Shown here one piece after another: positions 40,101-52,275 of a DNA stretch of 64,000 nt; the stretch's first letter is position 1, and each line of letters starts with the position of its first letter. The stretch spans positions 14,688,501 to 14,752,500 of the forward strand of contig CM061091.1 of NCBI GenBank assembly GCA_030770545.1, given 5' to 3'. The translations under genes were made by a program, and so were the position numbers. The notes beneath the pieces were generated by a model, which saw nothing but the letters and a program-made list of their open reading frames with translations, had not been told where the DNA came from and ran no database searches. The stretch is from Macropodus opercularis (Eukaryota > Chordata > Actinopteri > Anabantiformes > Osphronemidae).

Positions 40101-41936
40101 GATCTTTTGTCATCCGTTGCTGCCTGGATCTATTGGGCAGCATAGAGTACGTGGAAGCCAAACATTTGTCTTATCAAATACAATTTCCCCAGTTTCTTTG
40201 CAGCTGGTATTTTGTCTTTTCTTTTCTTATTCTCGGTGTGAATTTATTGTTGTAACAGTATTTTCATTTTGCCGTGTTATGGTGACGCCCCAGCCGACCT
40301 ATTCATCCATTTGCCTGAATTAGGCTCTTTCAGTGCTTGAGAGATGCACAAGATTTACTCTGTGCCCAGTTGACTACATTGTGTGTTTACCTGTACAAAG
40401 TGTGTATTTATTTTAGGCACTCACGTGTTGCAGAAATCATAATTGAATTACTCAGCTCCACGTTTGCAAATCACAGTTCACCCCTGTTCGACTTCTGTCA
40501 TTATATTACTAACGCATCCACCAATGAGCTGGAGGAGTTGTTCTGTAGTAGATCCAGCCCAAGCTCGTGCATCCAGGTCACCAGTCGCACCCAAATTCAA
40601 ACACACAAGCAGGTTGCAGTCGCCACACGGCTGTGTTTGGACTGTGGGAGGAGCACAGAGGAAGAACAAGGCTGCTCAGTGAGGCCTTGCTGTAAACAGT
40701 GAGCGTTATTGAACCGCTGTGAACATGAAAACCAGTCCAGTGAGAGATGTGCTTACTTAACCCAAGCATCATCTGGAGTAGCATGAACTTCCACTGTGAG
40801 CAACAGTTCTGATAAGGTGGAAGATCACTTCCTACAAAGAGATGGCGTCTGATTGTGTTTGAACTGAGTCCAAAAACTCAATCCAGCTATATAATAATGC
40901 GATGTTACAGCACAACAGTGGCGTAGTGCTGAGGGAGCTTTCAGCCATGCATGGCTATTTGCCACTGCTGTCAGAGCTAATGATGGTTAACTTTTTCAAC
41001 CTGCCATTGTGGGTTTGCAGCCACTGAAACCTTGCCGAGGGAAATGAGAGAGGAGCTGATTTCCCTAACATCTGGGTTCCCTGAATTATTCACCTCCTCA
41101 CCACGAGTAATCAAACAAATCAATCAAAAAGAAAAGACCTGGAGCATCATCAGCTCCACAGTCTGACTATCCGACTGCTCACTGTGTGGAAGCAGCTTTA
41201 GCCCGTTCGGCGGTTCGACGTGCTTCAGTGAGTTCTATTGATTCATTCTGTGAATAATGAAGGATGTTTGTTCATTTATACTTAGCATCAAGTTGGATTT
41301 CAGCTTTAACATCTCCAGTTCTGTTTTCACCTTCCTACTGTATTTACGTGACCTCCCCGTGTCCTTCTGGGTGTCATGGGACGTCTGGGAGCCGGATCTC
41401 AAGCAGCTAAGTCTCGCTAATTCTCTAAAAGCTTCACATCTCACGTGATCTATTTTCACAGTCAAAAAACCAACCCGGACCCAAACAGTCTCTTTTCTCG
41501 CCTTCATCTGCGAGCAGCCTCATTCTACTCGCTGACTGTTGGGAAGCCAGTCTGTGGCTGCGTCATTACAGTCGCTGCCTGACAGTGTGTGCTGCTCATG
41601 TGAGGCTCCACTGAGCGTGTGGGTCCTTCCCAGTGTGACAGTGTGTGTTCAGCTGTCTGTCTGTTTGTTTTTCCTCTCGCTTAGACACCTGCTGCATTTC
41701 AGTGATTTATTGTGGCAGTGGTAACCTACTCTCTGCTGTCAAAAGTGTCATATTTCAGCTCATCATATTTCCTGTCTTATTTATTTTCTTCGTTAATTGT
41801 CAGTATCTTTGTCATTGTTGCGTCGTAGCACGTGTTGCCGAGGCGACTGAACCACTTGTTTATTTATAGCGAGGGTACAGTAAGATCATGATCAGAGTAT
41901 ATTAATGAACATATCAGAACTCATTACTAGCACGAG
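25174..41936. other. Intergenic DNA, centre of galnt18-pth gene desert
   Basis: No gene is supported. A 148-codon frame with an ATG at 37605 (plus, to 38051) is rich in R, S and Q but has no recognisable domain, promoter or splice partner. AT-rich blocks with homeodomain-like TAATTA and SOX-like ATTGTT cores (for example about 26540-26860 and 34080-34260) are plausible enhancer material, but conservation cannot be judged from one sequence. An RFX/E-box composite lies at 29335. Confidence 0.5.
29335..29353. promoter_or_regulatory. RFX X-box overlapping a CACGTG E-box
   Basis: GTAGCCATGGCAAC (29335-29348) matches the RFX X-box palindrome GTTGCCATGGCAAC at 13 of 14 positions. Its last base starts a perfect E-box CACGTG (29348-29353). 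Both motifs are well characterised as classes; use at this site is inference. Confidence 0.4.
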
Positions 41937-42080
41937 ATGGGCTGCGAATCCGTAGGCGTTTCGGGACGACCCCTCCGTGTGGATGTTTGGGCAAGACCCA
42001 GAGACAGATGCAGAACACGCCGCAGGGATTATACGTCCCATCTGTCATGGAAATGCCTCAGAATCAAAAAAGGCTGGAGC
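41937..42080 (+). mobile_element. Decayed non-LTR retrotransposon, 3' end of ORF
   Basis: Frame +3 from 41937 reads a diverged version of the conserved C-terminal tail of common teleost LINE reverse transcriptases: RPRDRCRTRRRDYTSHLSW aligns with the familiar RPRTRWRDYVSRLAWERLG. The similarity fades on both sides, so this is a short orphan fragment. The exact LINE clade is uncertain. Confidence 0.6.
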
Positions 42081-45000
42081 ACAATGGAAAAATACACCTG
42101 CGTGTCCTCGCTGCCACCGCAAGTGGGATGTGGTCTCAAAAAGCTGAAATTGAAGGTTTTAGTTTGGAATATTAACCAGATTTTCTCCAATCTGAGTTTA
42201 AGTAGTTCCCTCTGAGTTTGACAGATCACTTAGGTCAGAGTTAAAGGTCATTTCTATTTCAGCATTAAACAGGCTTAAAACTGCAGAATGTGGTACTTTC
42301 CTTTCTTGTTTCCATTATGCTTCACACTAATTTATACTGACACAAAATGAGACACGACACAGACGTGACGTCACATTGACCTTGACTTTTGACTTTTAAA
42401 CACCAAAATCAAATCAGTTTTTCCTTGAGTCCAAGTGAATGTTTGTCAGTTTTGCCCACAGAATCTTTTTACAGCACAGTGTCCGTCCATCAGATGGATG
42501 TTATGAATCCTTAAACATGCAAACATTATATCGTTTTTTGGGTTTTGAAGAGATTTCACATTTTGGTTGGTGGGTTGCTTTATTAGTCTACACTGGTGAG
42601 TATTTCAGCAGTAAAGTGAACTTTCCCAGTAATGAAGGGACACATCAGCTACATTACAGCAACAGTGTGGTGTGTTAGTAATGTGTTTTCAACAGGTGTG
42701 ACTCTACAAATATCACAATAACAAGAAGATCACCAGATGATTCTTTGAAGAAATAAATACATCCAGCAAGCTGAAAGGTCACCTTCTGTAACTCTAATTT
42801 GTGAAACCAGTTATAAAGTTCCCCTTCACAAAAAGCTGTTTAGAAATAAATAACGCGTCTGTGTCGTATCTTCACCCTATGTAATGAATTCCTATAATCA
42901 GTGTTGTCACATACTTCGTGACAGTGGTGGTTGTTTTGTGAGTCATTTATCAGACACTGCGCTGCATTAGTACAACACGTGTTTTCATCTATCAACAGTC
43001 TTCTGCTCCCATCTGTGTTTGAAGAAGACATCCATTGCCACACTGGAGCTAGGTTTTGGGGCAATGAGCCAGTAAATGCAAAATGTCAAGCTTGATTTTT
43101 TTTCCTGTTTAATTGTGTACCATCTGTTTAATCTGTAGCTTCACCCCAAAGCGTGGCGACATGTGATGTAAGTGTCTGATGTGTATGAAAATGATTTCTG
43201 TTTTTCAGAATGGCCAATCTGTTGTTGCTGCATTAACAGATGAGGATATTTTGACAGCACATTTTGTAAAGCAATGCCATCGTTGTTCATTAAAGTACTA
43301 GGACATTAATTTATCACTTCGCGTTCATGGGTTAACTTTTATCTTCAACTCTGACAAAAACAAAAACGTGACGCATTACGACTCATGTCGGCACCAGAAG
43401 CCCACGAGAGGAGCTGGAGATTGCTTCACAATATTAATGAGCAGCTTAATAGCTGTTATATATGAGTGCATGGTGTACATGCACACACAGCACTTTGAGC
43501 GCTGGAATGCCAGTCACATTCCTTCTGCAGGATAAACGACTGGATCTGATTAGGTTTTGTACCCTGGAAGTGATGTAAGAGAGGACGACCCAGCCCCAAA
43601 TAAGAATGAGTGATGAGGCCATTTGAACCTGCACAGGGCGCACATAACTTGTTTAAAGTTATTAGTGTGTGAATCTGTGGCACCACACACGCTTGGCTGT
43701 GGCTCTGAGACTCAGGCCTTTGAATGCAGTGTTACTCCACTGCCTTCGTTTCGAGGATGTACAGTTTTATTCAGTTTGATTGGTTTAGGTTTTCAGTGTA
43801 GCTCGTTTGTCTGTGTCCTGTCTTATACCTGGCATCACCACCCTGCTGTCACACGCTTCCACCTCTCCACTTGCTGATGCCTGGTGTGTTTCTCCAAACT
43901 CTGAACTGAAAATGTTTTAATGCCTTTCAAGACTGTGAAAAATTGCATTAAACACTAAATAACAAACCTATGAAAATATTCTGTTGGTCTGTGATGTTTT
44001 CAGTCTCTTCTACATCTTTTGATTTCACCCTCACTCTGACCCCTGACTACAATGACACTCTTGAATAATTCCAATTAATGGAAATACTCTCTGGGGAAAG
44101 TCTAATTACTTTTTCTCTGCTGCTGCTCTGATGATGTGTCTGCCTCGTTCCCCTGAGCGTTACCTCTGGTAAATAAGATCATTAACCATTGTTTTAACTC
44201 CTTTTTAGTCATCTGTGTTATGTAGTGTCGTATTCCGTAGTGTTCATCTCCCCACTGAAAACCACTTGTTTGTGGGCCTCACCTCCACCCTGAGGCATCA
44301 CTTATCTGTTTCCCTTATGAGGTCTCTGCTGAAGCGTCTTCCACGAGCACAAAGCGCTGCTCTTCTGCGGTTACGCTTATTATCTCTTTCCTGTATTCAC
44401 CCCAGAGTTTTGAGGGTCTGCACTTCATCCGCATTGTAATCTCCATGTCCCTTGGAACACTGTGCAGCACAAGTAGCTGAAAAATCTGCACTACATCATG
44501 CAATCCATTTTACGATGATCCTCTGATAGGAGCCTTGCTCACAAATACGTGGTTTGTAAAGTCATGCTGCATTCTGCTCAGAGTACTTCAGTAAAAGTAA
44601 ACAGCATCCTTTCTGCAGAAAAGCTGAATAAGGTAATAATGATAATAATAAAAAGATTACAGATATAACTGTTAATACTATTCTGTGTGCTTTAACAAAC
44701 TGTTTGCTTGGTTCTTCTCTGCTGTATCTAGTATACGTTTGGATGTTGACTGGAGCCAGAGCTTCTTAGATGATAGTGATGCTGCTTTCTATTTGTTTTC
44801 TGTGTGAAAAGGTTGATTCTTTGGAATACAGAAATGAATAATAAAGAAAAAGCTCAGAGTTCATCTGCAAAATGGACTTGGATGAGCGGACATCGAGGTA
44901 GACGGGCAGTGCCTCGTCCCAACATCCACACTTAAGTCACAAGAGGATAACAGAGGTGAATCGGAGCCCAAGAGATGTGGCTGAAGCGCATGTTGTCATC

Positions 45001-45289
45001 GTGTACCTCAGATTTCTTCCAGCGAGGAAGCTGACGTCCCACTGAGCAGCTTTGATTCAGAAACACTGTTCGTCTCCAGCTGGAGCAAAAGGCCTGGGGA
45101 CAAATAAAAACCTTAACCATGGACAGATAAAAGCTTGCGTGTGTTTATCTCTGTGTTTGTGCCTGAAGCTCAGTGTTGCTTGAGGTCCAAGCAGAAATCA
45201 CCACGGCCATTATTTAAGCTGCAATTTGTTGAATACAGCCTCAGTTTGAAGTGATTGTCATACATAAAGCTGGGCTAGCAGCACCTTCG
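42081..45289. other. Intergenic DNA
   Basis: No gene is supported. Apart from the CRE plus SF-1/ERR motif pair at 42366-42385 I see only AT-rich unique DNA and short chance reading frames. Confidence 0.5.
42366..42385. promoter_or_regulatory. CRE next to an SF-1/ERR site
   Basis: A perfect CRE TGACGTCA (42366-42373) is followed after three bases by TGACCTTGA (42377-42385), the reverse complement of the SF-1/ERR consensus TCAAGGTCA. The spacing would allow a composite element. There is no nearby promoter to attach it to. Confidence 0.3.
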
Positions 45290-45404
45290 GTCAGGATAAA
45301 ACCAACACCTGTGTGAGGATAATGCCACAACTACAACCACACAAAGCTACAACACTGAACCACAAGCAACAGTTCAGACAACTTCAACCAGACGGCTCCT
45401 ACAG
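45290..45404 (+). other. Possible untranslated exon with strong donor
   Basis: An A/C-rich, G-poor stretch resembling 5' UTR exons of small secreted or immune fish genes. It ends in a consensus donor ACAG/GTAAGC (junction after 45404). A weak TATA-like ACATAAAG lies about 25-30 bases upstream (near 45262-45269). A possible acceptor follows (TTCTTTAG ending at about 45512). Transcription is unproven. Confidence 0.2.
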
Positions 45405-45564
45405 GTAAGCACAGCACTGCTCATTGTGTCTGACCACCAATTGAGCACCTGGTGCAGAAATCTAAGGTTGTATTAAATGAAACATTGCATTATACAGCTG
45501 ACTTCTTTAGAACATGTTACAAGGAGACACAGCTTCTACCTGAAAGGATGAGCGACTGACAGTG

Positions 45565-45705
45565 ATGAAGATTTTCTCTTTTCTGTTGCTACTTGTATTA
45601 AATTTCTTTGAAATCTTTGACAGCTCTAAAGCCGAGCGTCTCTGCCTTCTCTCCTTCTGCCCGTGCACGTTAATAGAGTTACAGTCTATAGAAGACAATG
45701 ATTAA
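45565..45705 (+). CDS. Candidate 46-residue secreted peptide, hypothetical
   Basis: The frame runs from ATG at 45565 to TAA at 45703-45705. It opens MKIFSFLLLLVLNFF, a positive start plus hydrophobic core typical of a signal peptide. The (-3,-1) rule would allow cleavage after SKA at residue 23, leaving a mature peptide of about 23 residues with three cysteines (27, 32 and 34, the last two as CPC). It lies about 50 bases after a possible splice acceptor that pairs with the exon ending at 45404. I know no family match. Against it: the frame is short, two upstream ATGs with short frames precede it, and a frame of this size is expected by chance. Confidence 0.15.
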   Translation: MKIFSFLLLLVLNFFEIFDSSKAERLCLLSFCPCTLIELQSIEDND

Positions 45706-48700
45706 ACTGTGTTTATGGGCCATGCTACTGTACACACTCACTCACCACCTGCACTGACTGATTTAAGCCAGTACAGCAACTCTGTAATTTATGCCATTAA
45801 TCCTACCAACAAGACAAATGTCTGCATCTCTGTGAGAGTCATGGATGTCACATTAGAAATTGTCTCCCCCACTTCCTGTGCAACATTATCTAGAGTTTTT
45901 AAAGTTGAAGCTGTCCGAAAAATGATAATTCTACATTAGGCTTATTATTGAGGTCACAATGGGAGCTGGAGTGAATTATATTAAGAGATGTATTTTATGA
46001 TATGACCAAACCACTAGAACCACTTCTTAATTTATCACTTCAGGTCACACTATGACCTCAATAGTAAAACATATAGTAGGATTATAACCTTTCTGCCATC
46101 TTCACATTGTTAGAATGAATAAACATCACACTGCATTTTAATTCACAATGTTCCATTATAAATAATTTTCCAGTGGATATGAAGAAGGCTGTTTCCTATG
46201 ACTCTGACAGGGAGGCAGATTTGTCTCTTGTTTGCTTCGTCCTCAGTCTGTCACCAGTGTCGGACGTTGCCATCCACTGCATGTTTAAGACATTTTTACA
46301 GATTCCTTGTTGTAACACAAAGGATTTTAAAATGTGAGATTTCCTCAGCTCACTGACCTTTAGGCATCATCATTAACCAAATCTTTATTTAATGGTGTGT
46401 GCTGAATTTAAACATGTGGCTGTCAGCTGATCGTATTGTTATATTATAAGTAAGTCAGTCATAAAAAAGTCCATCCTTTGTGTTAATCTCTTCCGTCCTC
46501 TGAACACCCACGGGTGCCACTAAGAGGTTGGTCACAGCCAGCGGTGAGCGTGTCTCCAGGTAACCTATAAGCCTGCAAAAAGCTTTTCAAGCTAACATCA
46601 GTAGCTCACGCATTTATGAAATTAGAAAGGAAGGCAAGCCCCATTGTTGTAATTAATACATTTCTGTGAGAAAAACAATATTTCCCTCAATTTGCTGAGA
46701 CCAGCGGTGGCCAGATTAAAGTGTTATTTTCTAACCAGGGCATAAAAGAAGTATATATTTTGCATGATTTTATTTTAAGATAATTATTGTAGCTGCAGTG
46801 TAATTTCATTTCCATGAGTGATGAGGCATAAATTATTCTAAAATCTGCCCAGCAATTTTCTCAAATTATTGCTATTATCCTTTCAGCAATTTTTCTTTTA
46901 GGGATGGACAGAGCCACAAGCACAGATGCTGAAGAGCAGTTCGTATGACATTTTTGTACATTCGCCAACATTCAGGAGACATGTACGAGGTTTTCAAAAA
47001 CACATGTCAAATGAAAGCCTCTTCTTTCACACCAGTACTGTAATTAAGACTGGTGGCTGTATTTTACAGTAGGTAGACGACAACCCCTGCAGCACAAACC
47101 TCATCCGTTCCTGATTAGTGTTTGCAAACTGGGTGCAGGTCACACGTGGTGACATGAGAGACAGACAGCAACCAAACGAAATTGATGTCAAATATCTAAA
47201 ACTGACTGCAATACTCTTCTAATCTACAGGAGTCCATTTAATCCATGGCATGCAGGCCTTGGACTGGTGCATTATAGTTTCATATTTCTGTTTTGTTTCA
47301 CTCGGTTAGTTAATAATAAAGCTCGGACCACGACCAAGATGACTGTGCTAAGAAGGTAATGATCACGAGGATCCGGGTCACTATAAAATATTATAATGCT
47401 CATGTTTAATTGTCTTTTCTAGGCAGGATTAATGATTTCTTGGCATAGTTATAACTCTGTGCTCACTGACATACGTCTCCTCTGGGCATAGGGTCACTAT
47501 GTGTTGCTTTTTAAAATTACTATGGAATTTGTCGGTTTTCCATTACATGGAAGTGAAAGTCATGAATTAATATGGAAATGATACAAGTCTCAGTCTCTTT
47601 AAATATAACTGGGCTTCATGTTCATCAATATCTGTCATTGCTCTACACATTATTTCTCTGCCCTGAGGTGGAAATGATCATTGCCCATATCTGAATTTAA
47701 ATTGTGTTACTTTACATTTAGTTATGAATGTGCATCATAAAACTGTGCATTTAATTAAATAACCAGGTGCACCGTGATGTGCTGGTAGAGCACAGATGGC
47801 TTTTCTGTATAGTTTTTTTTTTACTTCCTAGACAAGCAACACCTTTGAAGGAAAGTCTAAATCCTGCCTTTGTTGACTTCAGACTTGGTGGAAAGTTGTG
47901 GCCTAAGCCCAGATATCTGTGAGAACCTGTACAAAGGTACTCACAGATAGACTGCGGTCGCTTTATGCATGCAAGTTTTCCACATTTCCATTTTTTTCTG
48001 AGCTGCAGGGAAACCTAATCTCTGAAGCCAGGGTTCCCTCCAAAGAAAATTATTCACTTACAACCTTTAAAGATTAAAAGACGTACATAATGAAATGTAT
48101 TTTATACTTTGAGTGTGTGGCTGTCAGACCATAGCCTGGGACAAATTTGTGAGTCTCAGCAGATAAGTCAGACATTGAAGTCATGAGTGCTAATGTACAA
48201 TGTGTAATACTGCAAGAGCTACGTGGAGAACAGTGTATGGAGAATGACGTTGTGCTAATGCTACTAATCATACACAATAACTCGCTTAGCAATACTACTA
48301 AGTTAGTAAAGTAAAGCAAAGGCGCGTGGTTTTCAAACGCTTCTCCCCTTCGGTGCTCAGTTTACTTTGCTCCTTGAGCATCAGCAAACTATGGGGAGGG
48401 AGATGCTTGTAGACTTGGGAAGGAAGCAGCAGATCAAGAGGACGCAGTGATCAGCTGCTGGCGTGAGGACGTCCGCATCCCAGAGACCCTGACATTTTGC
48501 AGCAGTTGTTTACCCTGTGAGACTCTGGACTGTATAGGGATTATGATGGCTCTTCGACACCAGTGATATTAAAGTGTTTATGCTCAGGCAAATGTCTGAA
48601 CAAATCCAACATTGACAGACTCACCTCAGACCCTCACTATGGTGAACTCTGACCTCTGCATATGCACAGCTTTGATGGACGTTTACTGCGTGTTTATCTG

Positions 48701-51534
48701 GTTAGCATGAATCAGAGACTGTCTTCCCTTATGTCTCTGATATCTGTACGATATACGCTTTGCATGTTTATGCACTGGTACAGGTACAGACTGGAGCACT
48801 TTATCATGTCATTACACTAATCTATAATGTCTTATAAACCCTAAAGAGTCTTAGTCTGTGGAGGCACATTGCTAGAAATGTGGTTTGCATCAGATAAAGC
48901 TCCTGTGTCTCAGGAAGATTCCTAAAAATATGTGTTCTTATCTATAGTGATGTAATTCCTATGCAGAGAGTAGTTTCTGTGCTCAGACTGTTGGGGACAC
49001 TTTCCTAGTAAGCTCTGCTCTATTTATTCTAGTTGACAGCTCCGCAGTTTATTTCAGTTTCAGCACTCGTCTCTGTCACCTGCTGCAGGTTGGGAATCAC
49101 TGCTTGTTGGAGTAGTGCAACGCTGCCAGCTATTCTCCTGCAATGCTCTCAGACATAAACTGCAAATAACCTCTTATCAGTCTTGATTTTCAGCCTCACC
49201 TGTATAAAGGACCACATGAAAAGCCCTGCAGCTCCACTGACCAGACAGGAAGCGCAGAATAAGCTGTCCAATTTTCCTCCAACACAGAAAAATGATCGTC
49301 TAGTGTTTGGTTTATTTATTTTTCATTCATTTTGCACAATGTACGAACCACTGCAGAATTATAGGAATGGAAAAAATAAAGATGTTTTACATTTGCTCAC
49401 AATTCAGGTAATTGCAAACCATGGTTACAGAGCTCCTTCGGTAACCATGGAGACACTACGCATTTTTTCATCATGTTTCCTGTTTTAAATCTCAAATATG
49501 TGTACAGCTCACAAGAGAACTGTCTGTGAGTGCATGAACAACAGCAACCTACTATTCTAAAGTATATGTAGTGGCAGACATTTACCACCTGTAAGTAATA
49601 TAAATGTACACACTAAATATGTCCTACTAAATATATATGATATTTTCCCTTAAAACCACCTATATATGTATTTTATACTGTTTGTATACATACTACATTT
49701 AAGATGAAAATGATTTATTACCAGGGTTTACTGACATACAGTAGCAATATGTTTTCCCACATCGTACATCTAAAACATGATTCATTTATACTTGACAGTA
49801 CACGTTTCCATCAGCAATACTATCACATACAAAAGGGAAACTAGCACCTCTGAGATTCAGTAGCTATATCTCTCTGTAGAAAAAACTGAGTTTGAGTCTA
49901 ATCTGGAAGTTCAGTCTCTTCTATTGTGTCTCTCATCCAGACGTCATGTCTCAGATTAGGCAGTTATGGCACAGTACCTTCCGACATAGAGTCCTTCTCT
50001 CAGAACTCTCCTTCAACTTGACAATTTAATTTCATACAGTAACTACATGGTAATTACAACAATTGAAGCAATAGAAGTTTAATAAGATAAGCACATCAAT
50101 TGCCATCATTTAACAGGATGTGCTTATTTCCTTGTATTGTTTTGTTTTGTTTTGTTCAGCGGTGCATTTTTGTAGGCAGCCTGAGTGAGCTGGCATTCAT
50201 CCTATTTATCCTAATAGTTTTGGCCAGCAAAACATGTAAACCAGGTTTTGGTTTGTTAGATAATAATGAAACAAGATCTTCAGTTTGCAGTTTCATCACC
50301 GCACCGCTCTCGTTGTTTAAAGATTTAAAACTAGGTTTGCAATGAAGTGCAACTAATGCTTCAGAGCTTCCGGGGGCATTTTTTTAGTCAGGTGTATGGG
50401 TCTCTCTGTATATTTACCCCACAATCAGCGCCGCTCCGCTTCGCAGACCTTAAGAAGTTTATCCATCCATGCATCTCATCTCGTCTAGACTCCCACTGCT
50501 CTGGCCAAAGCTGCAGCTGCAGGGCAAAATCCAAGTAAATGAGACAGTAATTGGAGCCTCTCTTCTCCGGCTGCATGCTAGTTAAACGTAATAGCATTTT
50601 TCATTATTATCCTGTTTCCGTTTTTTTAGACTATCAGAGATTTATTAATTAATTTTTCAGCCTCACTCCTTTGTCTGCTTTTTGTTTAAAAATTGTATTC
50701 AGGCATGTATTCATTTCTTGGTTCCTGCGTTAATTGCATTTTAAGTGGTTTGTTCTTTTAATAACATTTTGTCCTCCTACTGATTCTGCTGGCATCTTTG
50801 ACACGTCTTGTAAGCGCTGCAGAAAGAACGCTTTATTGTTTTCTCTCATAAACTGCTGTGAGGTGACATGTAGAAGGTCACCACATTAAATGAAGGACTT
50901 TTAGATGAATAATTGTTAGTATTTTAGTATTTACTTCTACTTCAAACAACACATTTAGAGTAGTTTTATGTTTTCTCTTGATCCTTTCAAATTTGCAGCT
51001 GGAACCTGGACCTGTGACTGCGACTGAGAACAGTATGTTTTCCTCCCAGCCAACCTGCACCGGATGCAAGCGTTTCCATGTTTCAAAGTGGGGATGATCC
51101 TTCAAACCAAAGCCGATACAATGTGTCAAACTGTTTTTATTTTGTTTTTTTCAAATGGTCGGTTTCTTACGTTTCTCTTTTAAATGTGAGGTCTTCTTGG
51201 GTCTTTATTTATGTTCAGTTCACTCTAGGTGAGTTTTTAGTGCTTGTTCAATCGTTGCTCAATGGGAAGCTGTCAGTGTCTACCTGTCAGCTAGATGCGC
51301 TGAGACCAAGTCAACAGTTTCCACTTTATTCAATGTCAGCAAAATGGGCAGTAATCCCATAAATACCCTATAGCGTCTACTATAGTTGTCACACTTGCCT
51401 TAAAACTATCTGAATCTGCAGTTGTGTTGTTATTTCCCAAGTTTCTGAACATGTCTTCAGAGATTTTTGTCAATAAGGAGGTTTCATCAGAGATATTGAC
51501 CTGGAATTACAGTAGGAGGCTGATGTGAAGGATG
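45706..51534. other. Intergenic DNA with enhancer-like AT-rich blocks
   Basis: No gene is supported. The block at about 46620-46900 is AT-rich but of high complexity, with octamer-like TTTTGCATGA, GATAA and TAATTA cores; 47570-47760 is similar. These look like vertebrate conserved non-coding elements, but conservation itself was not tested. An inverted RFX-like pair lies at 49419-49450. Confidence 0.45.
49419..49450. promoter_or_regulatory. Inverted repeat with two RFX-like half-palindromes
   Basis: CCATGGTTAC (49419-49428) and its exact reverse complement GTAACCATGG (49441-49450) flank 12 bases. Each arm contains one good RFX half-site (GGTTAC or GTAACC) joined at CCATGG to a weaker second half. 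The arrangement may be a paired X-box or simply a small hairpin. Confidence 0.35.
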
Positions 51535-52275
51535 TTTCCTACTGGTAACAAGGCTGATTGGAATAACGGTATAAGACCCTTCATGCAGAAAACGTCAGCG
51601 ATTTCCCCTGTTGGCTCTGAGTGGAATGACAGATCGTCAGCTATCAGACATTGTGTTCCAGTTATCCCTGTCTGGTTGAGGATCAGAAACTTCCTGACTG
51701 ACAGGAACACATTCAGCAAATAAATGGTGAACACTGGTGCCCGACAGGGATCTGTGCTCTCCCCGCTGCTCTTCTCCCGCCACAGTAATGACTGTACCTC
51801 CAGTGACGCATCAGTCAAGCTCCTGAAATTCAGGCATGACGCGACTGTGGCCTTGTTTAAGGCAGTGAAAAGTCTGCACATACACATCAGCTGCAGTCGG
51901 AACACACTCGAGAGCGTGGACTTCATCAGGTACCCTCATCACTGCTCCCCACGTATGACCGCACTGTGTCTGTGGTGAAGTCTGTCACGTTTCTGGGATC
52001 CACAGTCTCCTGAAAGCTAGAAATCCAGCATCAAGATCAAAAAGTCCCAGAAGTACAAGTTGGTCAAGTTCAGCCTGCTCAGAAACTGCTGATTCAGTGT
52101 GACACAACAGTCTTTGACTCAGTCTCTGTACTGCACATCAGTCATTGTCCAAACAAGACAAGCAGGGATAACCAGCAGTCTGGACGATTGCTGACCTGCC
52201 CACTATTCAGGGCCTGTGAGTCAGGAAACGATTGAACCCTGGACACAGCTTGTTTCAGCTCCTTCCATCTGGCTG
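51535..52275 (+). mobile_element. Decayed LINE reverse transcriptase (CR1/L2-like)
   Basis: Plus-strand frames carry recognisable pieces in order: RNFLTDR (about 51687-51707), then NTGARQGSVLSPLLFS (about 51730-51777), corresponding to the usual NTGAPQGCVLSPLL block, then KFRHDATVA where active enzymes have KFADDTTVV. Further downstream come VVKSVTFLGSTVS and weaker C-terminal traces to about 52270. There is a stop and an apparent deletion before NTGARQG, several frameshifts afterwards, and the catalytic ADD is lost, so the copy is dead. It looks like a 5'-truncated old insertion of an L2/CR1-type non-LTR element. No terminal repeats are expected or seen. Confidence 0.8.
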
